From the NCBI RefSeq assembly GCF_000785535.1, contig NZ_CP007595.1:372001-436000 (forward strand): a stretch of DNA of 64,000 bases, read 5' to 3'. Made by a program: the position numbers and the translations under genes. Below the pieces are notes generated by a model. It had not been told where the DNA came from. It ran no database searches and saw only the letters and a program-made list of their open reading frames with translations. This document shows, in pieces, positions 54,966-62,742 of the stretch. Numbering within the stretch: position 1 is the first letter of the stretch; the number at the start of each line of letters is the position of its first letter. Source of the DNA: Arthrobacter sp. PAMC 25486 (lineage in GTDB: Bacteria > Actinomycetota > Actinomycetes > Actinomycetales > Micrococcaceae).

Positions 54966-55741
54966 CGCGTGATGCCTTCGGTCAGCGTTGCGCACTCCAT
55001 AGTGCTGACGCCGGTCTGCACAGACGTCAAGTCACCGTCGGCCGCAGCACGGACGATCAAGGCTAGGTGATCAACAGCCCCGCCACCGTCGGTAGCAACG
55101 GTGGCAGGCCAAGTAAGTGAGTCCTCCAAAACAGTGACAGCGGCGGCCTGGGCATCGACTACGTTGGCTGAATAGCTGTCCAACCAATCATTTAGCCATA
55201 GGCAACGAACTACGCCTTCGTAGCGAACCGTGGATGCGATGTCCTGCGTGATGACGTCATTTCCGCCGCTGTAACGGCGGTAACTCTCGGCTTCGAGCTC
55301 GGCGGATTCTGACTTTACCAGGGCTTCGTCGTAGCCAGACGGCAGTGGAAGATCACCATATTTTGTCCGTGCAAAGTCTGCATAGTCTGGCGCAAGAGGG
55401 CGAATGAGCTCTGATCCAGGGATGAATTCAGAAGCGGAGGATGGTGTCCCAGAAGCGGAAGGCTGGGACGGGGGTATTTCGCTCGTCTGGGCAAGGAAAT
55501 TCAGGAACCCGGCCGCGGCCGGAGAAGCCACTCCAACGCCCGCCAGGGCAACGACTCCTGCAACGACTAATGCAATCCAGCCTCTACGATTTCTCGCTCG
55601 TGGTGGAATGGGTTGACCAATCCTCGTCGAGCGTAGTTCCTTGAGAGCATTGTCGAGCGCATCCGACTTTAGTGTCCATCCGGTGGCCGGATCTGCATCT
55701 CGCAATGCAGTTTCAAGCCTTGCATCCGTTTCGTTGTCCAT
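54962..55741 (-). CDS. Single-pass membrane protein coupled to the sigma factor
   Basis: A 259-residue protein with a 50-residue cytoplasmic N-terminus, one TM helix (WIALVVAGVVALAGVGVASP, about residues 52-75) and an extracytoplasmic domain of 180 residues with no known family. The N-terminus (DNETDARLETALRDADPATGW) is acidic and could contact the sigma factor, but it lacks the HxxxCxxC of zinc anti-sigma factors. GGGGGAAG precedes the ATG. A candidate anti-sigma or sensor by context only. Confidence 0.72.
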   Translation of the reverse strand: MDNETDARLETALRDADPATGWTLKSDALDNALKELRSTRIGQPIPPRARNRRGWIALVVAGVVALAGVGVASPAAAGFLNFLAQTSEIPPSQPSASGTPSSASEFIPGSELIRPLAPDYADFARTKYGDLPLPSGYDEALVKSESAELEAESYRRYSGGNDVITQDIASTVRYEGVVRCLWLNDWLDSYSANVVDAQAAAVTVLEDSLTWPATVATDGGGAVDHLALIVRAAADGDLTSVQTGVSTMECATLTEGITR

Positions 55742-56241
55742 TCTTCCCCCGTAAGTCCAAGCTATACCCAGCGAAATCGTTCGTCAGAATACTCATGTCC
55801 GGCAACGACGCAAACGTGGCAATACACTCAATTCAACTTGGCTCGACCCGTAACGGGAACTCCATGAGTTGTTCTGGTGTCTGCCATCTCAGTATTGATC
55901 AGCCACTCAGGAGCCGATCTCGACACTGACTATCCCGCCCAAGAGGAACACTGTCATTTTCAAGAGTCGAGTGCACAAATGTCAGAAGTCGTGTTCACTT
56001 ACCTTTTTGTCAGAAGTGCCCTGCACAACCGACTCTGTCCGTAGCAGGGACCCTTACCGGACATTTCTGCAATCCTTGGCGATGGATCATGTCGGGCTGG
56101 AGGGGGAATCTGGCGGGAACTGCACCCGGGCTAGCCGAAGATATGGCCCCAAAAGCCAACACTGCGAGCCCGGATTTCGAGTGGTGCGTGGATCGGACTG
56201 TCCCACAGGAGTCTTGGTTCGCGAGCCAATCCACCTCGGCA
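55742..56241. other. 500-bp gap holding a palindromic site and a partial copy
   Basis: No coding frame of interest. It contains the element at 55952-56063 and, at 55843-55866, a shorter sequence CCCGTAACGGGAACTCC that resembles half of the same palindrome. Confidence 0.5.
55952..56063 (-). repeat. Gene-associated palindromic site after membrane protein A
   Basis: Sense (minus) core GTCCGGTAAGGGTCCCTGC then TACGGAC, with the tail TTGAAAATGACA at the far end. Between them a motif near GTCAGAAGTC...TGCAC is present three times, which makes this copy longer (112 bases) than the 66-68-base copies. It lies 178 bases beyond the stop of the 56242 gene. Confidence 0.65.
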
Positions 56242-56937
56242 TCAGCGGCAGTTGACCGGTTTCCGATCAAATGGTTCCGGATCGTACAAATTGTCGATGC
56301 TGAATTCTCCACTATCGATGAGCGGCTGCAACGCCTTGTGCCTTGCGATGTTTTGCGTACGTGTCCTGAAAACATAAGCGTCGGCGATGGTAAGCTCTCC
56401 GCCGGATGCAGTCCACACCAGTGTGTAGTCGCCCGCATTGATTGGCCGAGGTAGATCATAGGTATGCCATTTTCCTGCCGACCTGCCGACTCCGATGATG
56501 CCGACGGCGTAGGCCTCCCCTTGATTACCACCCCACGTTGCCTGCTCCCGTACGACCGCTCGACAGCCGTCCGGTCCATGGGGATCCAGGATGTAGTTAC
56601 TCATACCCCAATCGAAAAACGCCGCCATCGCGCTGCCCGTCCCAACAACGCTAACCAGCATAAAGAAGGCAACGGATCGCATCAGTCCCCAGCACCCCTC
56701 ATCCCTTCTCGGGCCTGGCCTCCTGCTGCCACGGACGATCCAAAGGACCCAGAGCACCAGCGAAGCCAGCAAAAGGGCACTGCTTAGTATCCAGGCGCGC
56801 ATGACATGCAAGCCAACTACCAGGATCCATCCGTTGAAGAACCCAACGACCACCCCGAAGCCGAGCAACAGAGAAACGAAGCTGGCCAAATACACTCGTG
56901 ACCTGACCGGCAGGTAGTTCTTCTCGTCTGTCCCCAT
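56242..56937 (-). CDS. Membrane protein A of a paralogous pair
   Basis: A 231-residue protein: two N-terminal TM helices (SFVSLLLGFGVVVGFFNGWILVVG and a second), a third TM (FFMLVSVVGTGSAMAAFFDWG) then an extracytoplasmic domain with LDPHGPDGCRAVVRE and PINAGDYTLVWTASGGELTIADAY. The protein at 58437 has the same layout and shared motifs (FNGWILV, VGTGSAM, LDPxGPDGC, YTLxWxAxGGELT). No wider family recognised. The two cysteines in the outer domain are conserved in both. Confidence 0.75.
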   Translation of the reverse strand: MGTDEKNYLPVRSRVYLASFVSLLLGFGVVVGFFNGWILVVGLHVMRAWILSSALLLASLVLWVLWIVRGSRRPGPRRDEGCWGLMRSVAFFMLVSVVGTGSAMAAFFDWGMSNYILDPHGPDGCRAVVREQATWGGNQGEAYAVGIIGVGRSAGKWHTYDLPRPINAGDYTLVWTASGGELTIADAYVFRTRTQNIARHKALQPLIDSGEFSIDNLYDPEPFDRKPVNCR

Positions 56938-57161
56938 CGAAGGATTCTATCTGAAGTGGAAACTGACCATGATTGGAATGGTTATGGACGGCCAGGACCA
57001 AAAGGGAAATCATGCACGCCGCTTGCAAAGTGAGACTGCCCCGGACTGTCAAAAATGGAACCATCACCGAACACAATTGCTATTAATCATCGTTGCCACT
57101 AGGTAAGCTGAGGTCTTGGTAGGCTCGGTTTTGAAACTGTCTGGGCGTAAAAGTGGGGGAA

Positions 57162-57572
57162 ATGAACTTGAAAAATATTCTGGCAATGACTGCAGTAGTG
57201 GTCATGATGGCACTGACTGGTTGCTCGGCACAGGCAAATGCATCAGCTGAAGCTGCAGAGGGCATCACCTCTTCACCGGGTGAAAACTGCTCAGGGGGAT
57301 TCGAGACCATCTGGAATTCGACCCCAGTTGACGGCAATGTATCCGAATTGCCCCAGGAGACCGTGACGGTAGTTTCGGAGACGGGCCGGATCTTTGATGC
57401 CATGCGCAGGACATCGGACGGGACAGCGGAGGCCGTTGCACCAGAGAACGTCGATTACAAAGTCAATGTGGATCCGTCCTGGCCGAAGAACCACGCCGTG
57501 ATGATCGAAACTGCTACGGGTAAGGTTCTTGAAACCATGGAAATACCGGCCGACTTACCCTTGTGTGAATAG
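57162..57572 (+). CDS. Small lipoprotein
   Basis: A 136-residue protein with signal peptide and lipobox ALTGC (cysteine near residue 21). The mature part has CSGGFETIWNSTPVDG and VDYKVNVDPSWPKNHAVMIE. No family known. The start at 57162 lies just behind GGGGGA; the GTG at 57153 is the alternative. It is on the opposite strand from the surrounding genes. Confidence 0.6.
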   Translation: MNLKNILAMTAVVVMMALTGCSAQANASAEAAEGITSSPGENCSGGFETIWNSTPVDGNVSELPQETVTVVSETGRIFDAMRRTSDGTAEAVAPENVDYKVNVDPSWPKNHAVMIETATGKVLETMEIPADLPLCE

Positions 57573-57809
57573 GGTTCTGGAGCCATTCAAAGTCTAAAAC
57601 TGTATGAAGGTTCGTGGGCGACCAGCGGTGAAAGAGCGATCAAGAATTCTCCCATTTGGAAGTACCAGCTCCCGCCTGCCGTTCGATTCCTTGGTCCCGG
57701 TGAATCTCTGGCTGCTTGAAATCACGTCGTACGGGTTGCGTTTCCTGACCCGGCACCCATGTCATGGGCGGATACGGGAAACTCGCCCGGTGAATCCTCA
57801 AATGTGCCT

Positions 57810-58136
57810 CTAGAAGCTTTTTCGCCGCGATGCGCTCAGCCTCTTGCACAGCGCCCGGTGTGACACCAGGGCCAACTCCTGGGCTCTGGCCTGTTCACGC
57901 TCGGCAATCACCGAAAGTTTCGGCTCAACCCGTCGCCGCGGAGCCTGCTCTAGCCCGTGCTCGAGCTCCAGCCGCGTGCAGGCGCTCTGCGCTGCCCGGC
58001 GGTCGTTGCGGCCATGCCAGACCTCGCTCGAATCGCCCACGCGGAAGGCGACCATGTGCACGTGGGCCGCCCTGTGGCGGACCATCACCCACGGATGCTC
58101 GGCAAAGCCCGTGGCTTCGGCGAACGACTGACCCAA
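57810..58136 (-). pseudogene. Fragment of a mobilisation relaxase
   Basis: The frame FAEATGFAEHPWVMVRHRAAHVHMVAFRVGD, GRNDRRAAQSACTRLELEHGLEQAPRRR carries the HxH metal-binding motif region and the alpha-helix that follows it in actinobacterial MobA/TraA-type relaxases. Only this internal piece remains; both ends are missing. It marks former conjugative or mobilisable DNA in the island. Confidence 0.7.
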
Positions 58137-58284
58137 AACGGAAAAAATCGTACGATAGGGGCGCGTGGAGCCAGGTACCCACTGAACTGCGGCTTGCCAA
58201 TAGAAGCCACCCCAGGCCGGTCCGCAGCGGGAACCAGTGGATGCACTTCAGACCTTTTGAACTGTCGCAGCTTCCCGCAAGGGG

Positions 58285-58350
58285 TGTCATTTTCAGTGCT
58301 CGTCTGCACAGCCTTGGTGAGCCCGTAAGGGGAACCCTAAGCGGGACAGT
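58285..58350 (-). repeat. Gene-associated palindromic site after membrane protein B (best copy)
   Basis: A 66-base copy. On the minus strand ACTGTCCCGCTTAGGGTTCC then CCTTACGGGC forms the palindrome (arms CCCG-T-AGGG and CCC-TTACGGG), and CTGAAAATGACA closes the element. It lies 86 bases beyond the stop of the 58437 gene. Used here as reference for the family. Confidence 0.75.
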
Positions 58351-58436
58351 CCAAGGATCCAATCCGCTCTTTTGGTATCAGAAGGGACGCTTGACGATTG
58401 CTGCAGACTTAGTTGCCGAGCGGAAGACTTCAGATG

Positions 58437-59108
58437 TCAGCGGCATTTGATTGGTTGTTGCTCGACTCGACCCGCTCCGGTAGTTCCTGAAAAGGTGACT
58501 TCTCCGAATTCGACGGTATGTTGCGGTGTATTTTCCTGGCGCGACCTGAAGCCAAAAGCCTCATAGACGGTGAGTTCTCCGCCATCGGCATTCCATTTCA
58601 GGGTGTAGGAACCGGCTTCGATTGGTCGGTATCCATCGTCGGTGCCCCATTCACCCGCCAGCTGGCCTATACCGGCAGTACCAACCGTATATACCTCACC
58701 CCCGCCTGCCATGAGGAAAGCAGACTCCCGCACGACGAGCTGGCAGCCGTCCGGGCCACGGGGATCAAGCATGAAGTCATGTGTACCCATATCGAAAAAC
58801 GCCCCCATTGCGCTGCCCACCCCAACGGCGGCGACCAGCAAAAAAATGACGAAGGAACGCGACCATCCCCATACTCCACCATTCGCGCTTTCACCTCGAC
58901 GTTTCTTGGCGCGGACCCACAGGAGTACCAGCGAGGCTACAAGTAGCACGCAACTGACGATCCAAGTGCGGACAACGTGCGAACCAATGACCAGGATCCA
59001 TCCGTTGAAGAAGGCCGTGAGGGCCCCGAGCCCGAGCAACAAGCAACAAATACTGGGCAAGTCCGCACGAAACTTTGCTGACTGGGTCAGTTGCGCTTTG
59101 GTGTCCAC
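58437..59108 (-). CDS. Membrane protein B of a paralogous pair
   Basis: A 223-residue paralogue of the 56242 product, starting with GTG. Same order: TM pair (LLLGLGALTAFFNGWILVIG), TM three (SFVIFLLVAAVGVGSAMGAFF), then LDPRGPDGCQLVVRE and IEAGSYTLKWNADGGELTVYEAF. The final residues PIKCR resemble PVNCR of protein A. The presence of two copies separated by mobile debris suggests duplication or separate capture. Confidence 0.75.
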   Translation of the reverse strand: MDTKAQLTQSAKFRADLPSICCLLLGLGALTAFFNGWILVIGSHVVRTWIVSCVLLVASLVLLWVRAKKRRGESANGGVWGWSRSFVIFLLVAAVGVGSAMGAFFDMGTHDFMLDPRGPDGCQLVVRESAFLMAGGGEVYTVGTAGIGQLAGEWGTDDGYRPIEAGSYTLKWNADGGELTVYEAFGFRSRQENTPQHTVEFGEVTFSGTTGAGRVEQQPIKCR

Positions 59109-59395
59109 AGATGGAGTCTATCGCGGTAGAGAGGACGACTGTTGGACTGGACGTGGTCTGGAGGGGGTCAGGTCAAGACCCCTCGTACACCGTCTACCTT
59201 GTGAGGCGGCATCGCTTGGCGTTCACACCCTGCTCAGGTCAGTTGCAGGGTCATGGCTGCAGCAATTGCTACGGCGGCGACCGTGAGCCTCATTTTGGTG
59301 CGCCGCGGAAACGGAAGAATCGAACACCAGGGCATCGCTGAGACGTGTACCCAGCAGGGTGCGGCTTGTCGATAGATGCCATGCCAGCGGCAGGT

Positions 59396-59420
59396 GTTCG
59401 TAGGGAACGCTAACCGGGAA
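59396..59420 (-). repeat. Gene-associated palindromic site after the HAD gene
   Basis: Sense (minus) strand TTCCCGGTTAGCGTTCCC then TACGAAC aligns with the consensus. It begins 3 bases beyond the HAD stop codon. The distal tail is not clearly preserved, though CTCATTTTGG at 59289 could be a decayed form. Confidence 0.5.
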
Positions 59421-59423
59421 GGT

Positions 59424-60083
59424 TCAGCCGACTAGCAAGTTTACGATCGAGAGGTTGCGATTGTCTGGCGTTCTAATACGTGGAAGGAGCAAACTCGTGA
59501 TGCCACTCTCCGTAGCCGCACCATCATGCGTGGCGCGGTCGCCCACCATCAGGGCACGATTGGGAGCCACTTCTAGCCGAGCAAGCGCAAGCTCGAAAAT
59601 CTCAGCTTCCGGTTTCTGTATGCCGTGCTCAAACGACAACACGTAGTCGTCTATGAATTCGCCTGCTCCTTGATCCTCCAGAAGAGGACGAATGTCGAAG
59701 TGAATGTCACTGAGGACTTGAATTCGACATCCTTGCTTCTTCAAGGTTCGGAGTGTGGCTAGTGCATCGGGATACAGTGGCCGACTTTCCGGCCACTCAT
59801 CGGCATGCAATAGGACCTCTGCAAGTTCCTGGTCCAGCCCAGCCCGTTGGAAATGCAAAGACTCTGCTGCGTAATATCTGCTGGTACTTGTATCAGAACC
59901 AACTTGAGCGGCGACGACCTCAGGATCTGTCTCCCAGCGGCGCAGGGATTCACAAATGCGATCTATCCCATGGGGTTCTGTGCGACCGAGCTTTGCGAAC
60001 GCTAAAGCAACACGCTCTTCGTTACTGGGATCGTGCACCAGTGTGCCGCTCCAGTCGAAAATCACTGCATCAAAGTTAGGCAT
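59424..60083 (-). CDS. HAD-superfamily hydrolase
   Basis: A 219-residue phosphatase-like protein with the four HAD motifs: I DAVIFDWSGTLVHD (nucleophile and acid/base aspartates pattern DWS), II VLSDIHFD, III lysine in GIQKPEAEIF, IV MVGDRATHDGAAT. Motif I has serine in place of the second catalytic aspartate (DWSGT), so phosphatase activity needs care; DWSGT occurs in phosphonatase-like and several HAD members. Substrate unknown. Confidence 0.83.
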   Translation of the reverse strand: MPNFDAVIFDWSGTLVHDPSNEERVALAFAKLGRTEPHGIDRICESLRRWETDPEVVAAQVGSDTSTSRYYAAESLHFQRAGLDQELAEVLLHADEWPESRPLYPDALATLRTLKKQGCRIQVLSDIHFDIRPLLEDQGAGEFIDDYVLSFEHGIQKPEAEIFELALARLEVAPNRALMVGDRATHDGAATESGITSLLLPRIRTPDNRNLSIVNLLVG

Positions 60084-60163
60084 GTTTCAAGCCTACTTGC
60101 TGCAAATCAACTGGCAGATTCTTTGCTGCTTCGTCCTGTAAGAAGTGTCCCGTCAGCCGGTTG

Positions 60164-60250
60164 TCATTTTCCGAAGGCGACTGCACTGGGTGTCCAAAGT
60201 CCTCTGCACTGAGCTAGAGCGCCCGTAACGGGAACCTCTAGCGGGCACCC
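60164..60250 (-). repeat. Gene-associated palindromic site overlapping the nucleotidyltransferase gene end
   Basis: Sense (minus) strand GTGCCCGCTAGAGGTTCCC then GTTACGGGC starts the 87-base element, and GGAAAATGACA closes it. It overlaps the last 13 bases of the nucleotidyltransferase gene including the stop (60238-60240). A CTCTGCAC/CTGCAC duplication in the middle explains its extra length. Confidence 0.7.
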
Positions 60251-60936
60251 CGCAAGAAGCCCTCCATGGCGTAGCCGCCATTTTGGTCGAGTACATCTCG
60301 AGCGATCCCGGCCAGCTTCTGGGGGTCGTTGTCCTTGGAAGCGGCCCAGGCCAAGAGCCCCAATGCGGCCTCGTCTTTGGGCAGCTGTTCCAGGCGCCGA
60401 ACCACCCATTTGCCGTTGCCCAACCATTTTTGGTGACGGAGCAATAGAAGTTCGGCGGTTTGGCGGAACACGTCCGAAGCAGTGGCGAACGTTTCGGCTG
60501 GAGAGCCGGATCCCAGGAGGTCATCCATTGAACAGCTGAGGTCGTAACGGCGGAGGTCTCGTTCGGCGTCGGTCAACGGCATGGGCCCCTGTCGCATGTA
60601 GAGGCGCGCCTCATCCTGCCATTGCTTGCCGGCCCCGTTGTCGGTCAGCAACAGTCCTCTCGCACAGATGTCGCCGATTACGGCACAGCGTATGGATCTT
60701 TCCTTCTCGTACCAGAAGGCCAGACTCTCGGGGGTGTGAATGAAAGCTTCTACGATCCATCCGCGATACCGGAGGGTCTCCGCGTAGTTCGCGCCGCCAG
60801 CTCGATAGAGGATGGCTATGTCGAGATCCGATGTTGGAGTTGATCTGCCCAAGGCTGCGCTGCCGCCCAGGATTGATGCTTCCGCTCCGGCATGCATTTC
60901 CTCGACATAAGAGCGTGCAATCGTGATTGGATCCAT
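60238..60936 (-). CDS. Nucleotidyltransferase-domain protein
   Basis: A 232-residue protein with the minimal nucleotidyltransferase signature ILGGSAALGRSTPTSDLDIAILY (GS..., then S-D-x-D) at residues 22-44, where the two aspartates bind metal. The rest is a helical HEPN-like/KNTase C-terminal region (LSCSMDDLLGSGSPAETFATASDVFRQTAELLLLRHQKW). Resembles antibiotic nucleotidyltransferases in layout but without diagnostic motifs for a drug. Function uncertain. Confidence 0.82.
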   Translation of the reverse strand: MDPITIARSYVEEMHAGAEASILGGSAALGRSTPTSDLDIAILYRAGGANYAETLRYRGWIVEAFIHTPESLAFWYEKERSIRCAVIGDICARGLLLTDNGAGKQWQDEARLYMRQGPMPLTDAERDLRRYDLSCSMDDLLGSGSPAETFATASDVFRQTAELLLLRHQKWLGNGKWVVRRLEQLPKDEAALGLLAWAASKDNDPQKLAGIARDVLDQNGGYAMEGFLRGAR

Positions 60937-60987
60937 CAGTCCATGATGCCCTACGCCTGCCCGCGTTTTTCGTCACGGCGCGGGAAA

Positions 60988-61023
60988 TCCGTACGTTCCA
61001 CAGGCCAACCCTCGCTGGGACAG
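60988..61023 (-). repeat. Gene-associated palindromic site after the TetR gene (diverged)
   Basis: Sense (minus) strand CTGTCCCAGCGAGGGTTGG, then GTGGAACGTACGGA, keeps the first half of the consensus with an insertion. It lies 71 bases beyond the tetR stop. Medium-quality copy. Confidence 0.45.
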
Positions 61024-61094
61024 AACTGCCACGGCTTTTAGAAAGACTTCCCAGAATGTCTATCCACCGCAAAGCCCTGTTGCTCCGAGTCTCG

Positions 61095-61676
61095 TCATGA
61101 GGGGGAAGTCACTACCCTGTCAATGAGGAAAAGCATCGCTGCTCGGATCGCATCTTTTTCGCCTCCGCCCTCAATATCCAACGCGGCCCGATCGAATGAC
61201 GCCGACAACAAGTTCGTTAGGGCGGCGACATGGTGGCCGGGCATTGCCTCTTCGAGTCCTGCGCGCAGTGATGCAGCAGCATGTCCCTCATCTATTGCGG
61301 CCATCCTAGCGGCACCAAGTGCTGCCGGACCTTCGATCAGCAGGAGGCGAGTCCGTCCTGGAAAAGCCATCGCGTTTAGGTAGGCGACGCTACCGCCTCG
61401 TAAAGCATCGACAGGGCTTGCGTTGGTCGGCGCAGCTTTCTCTATCTCCTCTGCGACCTCGCGGGCCTCCTCCTCGAGCACTGAATGTAGGACTTCACCC
61501 TTATCCCTGAAGTGGTGATAGAGCGCACCTCGGGTCAGTCCCGCACGCTCAACCAGCTCTGGTGTGGTTGTGGAGGCAAACCCTTTCTCAACGAAAAGCG
61601 ACCGTGCTGCGACAACCAGCGCCCGTCGGGTCTGAGCGCTGCGCTGGGCGTTTGTTTGAGCTTGAATCTTTTGCAT
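61095..61676 (-). CDS. TetR/AcrR-family regulator
   Basis: A 193-residue regulator with helix-turn-helix STTTPELVERAGLTRGALYHHFRDKGEVL and the C-terminal helix region FPGRTRLLLIEGPAALGAARM typical of a TetR_C group. Divergent from the VOC gene, with a perfect 8-1-8 palindrome directly upstream of its start codon. Likely autorepressor and repressor of the VOC gene. Confidence 0.9.
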   Translation of the reverse strand: MQKIQAQTNAQRSAQTRRALVVAARSLFVEKGFASTTTPELVERAGLTRGALYHHFRDKGEVLHSVLEEEAREVAEEIEKAAPTNASPVDALRGGSVAYLNAMAFPGRTRLLLIEGPAALGAARMAAIDEGHAAASLRAGLEEAMPGHHVAALTNLLSASFDRAALDIEGGGEKDAIRAAMLFLIDRVVTSPS

Positions 61677-61693
61677 ACATACAGTCTGTATGT
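61677..61693. promoter_or_regulatory. Putative TetR operator
   Basis: ACATACAGTCTGTATGT is a perfect palindrome with 8-base arms and one central base, immediately upstream of the tetR ATG and 12 bases before the VOC ATG. The 29-base gap between the divergent genes leaves room for little else, so binding here would block both. Confidence 0.7.
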
Positions 61694-61705
61694 TAGTTTT
61701 CTTGC

Positions 61706-62116
61706 ATGCAAATCATTTCGAGCTCCTATCCCGTAATCATGACCGAAAATGTGGCTGCCACCGCTGCGTTCTACCAGCAACATTTCGGCTTTGAACAGCT
61801 GTTTTCAAGCGGCTGGTATATCCACCTGCAACGTGAAGAACATGCCTTGGCCGTCTTGGATGGCCAGCACGAGACCGTGCCCGAGTCGCACCGAGGAACT
61901 GCTTCCGGCCTACTGCTCAACTTTGAAGTTGATGACGTCGACGCCACATACGCCAAATTCATTGCCGCAGGCCTACCGATAATCACGCCACTACGCGATG
62001 AGGACTTTGGCCAGAGACATTTCATTACCGCAGACCCCAACGGCGTATTGGTTGATGTCATCACGCCGATCGCGCCGAGCGCAGAGTTCGAAGCACAGTT
62101 CACGCAACCGTCCTAA
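61706..62116 (+). CDS. VOC (glyoxalase/bleomycin-resistance-fold) protein
   Basis: A 136-residue vicinal oxygen chelate protein: [45 protein letters not shown] and [19 protein letters not shown]. It is short and single-domain pair, like fosfomycin/bleomycin-resistance or isomerase members; metal ligands are not fully conserved. Very short leader with no clear ribosome binding site. Controlled probably by the divergent TetR. Confidence 0.87.
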   Translation: MQIISSSYPVIMTENVAATAAFYQQHFGFEQLFSSGWYIHLQREEHALAVLDGQHETVPESHRGTASGLLLNFEVDDVDATYAKFIAAGLPIITPLRDEDFGQRHFITADPNGVLVDVITPIAPSAEFEAQFTQPS

Positions 62117-62145
62117 ATGTCCACATCATGTAGGACACTTGTGAA

Positions 62146-62450
62146 CAATGTTGTGGAGATCATTGCTTTGGCAGGGCCTCATCCGGTGGACCTCGTGGGC
62201 CAGCCTATGGGCGCCCACACCGCGTGACTCATCGCGGCGGCGCACCCGGAGCCAGTGCGCTGCCCTGTGCCCTTTGCGGGCAGCGACGGCGGCATGTTCA
62301 CCGAGGAACAGGAAGTCGCGTTCGTTAGTCGAGGACAGAACACCACTCGCGTCGATCTCAGGAGCGCATCACACGGGGCACACATCGACGCATTCAAGCA
62401 ATGATCCGCGGAGTTGCACGAACTCCGCAACGCGCGACAACCTGCTCCGT
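62146..62450 (+). pseudogene. Decayed alpha/beta-hydrolase gene
   Basis: One frame gives VDLVGQPMGAHTA-stop-LIAAAHPEPVRCPVPF, the nucleophile-elbow region where GQSMG should stand has proline for serine, then GGMFTEEQEVAFVSRGQNTTRVDLRSASHGAHIDAFKQ-stop, the C-terminal region with the catalytic histidine. Middle of the protein is missing and there are two stops. Clear relic. Confidence 0.6.
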
Positions 62451-62677
62451 GGCGCACTCGCTGTGCACCGTGAAGAGATGCGGTAGCGCCGCCATTTGGT
62501 GCCCCAACTCGCAGTCTTAGAAAGATCGCTACGGAACGGCAGGTTCGTGACCGTTTGGGGACCTCCACTGGGACAGTTTTTTGGCGAACGTGTCTTTGAA
62601 CGGTTCACCTCGATTCGGAACATACCATTCTTGGCAGCGGGAGCGCAGCGGAGGGAATGCCTCCTGCCTGCCCATCG

Positions 62678-62714
62678 TGGGCGTGGGAGCATCCTTAGTG
62701 GGCTCCCACGCCCA
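62678..62714. terminator. Stem-loop downstream of the MFS gene
   Basis: TGGGCGTGGGAGC (62678-62690) pairs perfectly with 62702-62714 around an 11-base loop, 28 bases beyond the MFS stop. There is no T-tract, so it may act with Rho or as an mRNA 3' stabiliser. Confidence 0.55.
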
Positions 62715-62742
62715 CGTGATCCACACCTGCACTTGTGAGGGG

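Noticed and set aside
53490..61023. Palindromic sites taken as classical integron attC sites
   Set aside because: They lack the GTTRRRY/RYYYAAC end motifs and the overall R''-L''-L'-R' symmetry, and there is no intI gene in the window. Only the gene-site layout is similar.
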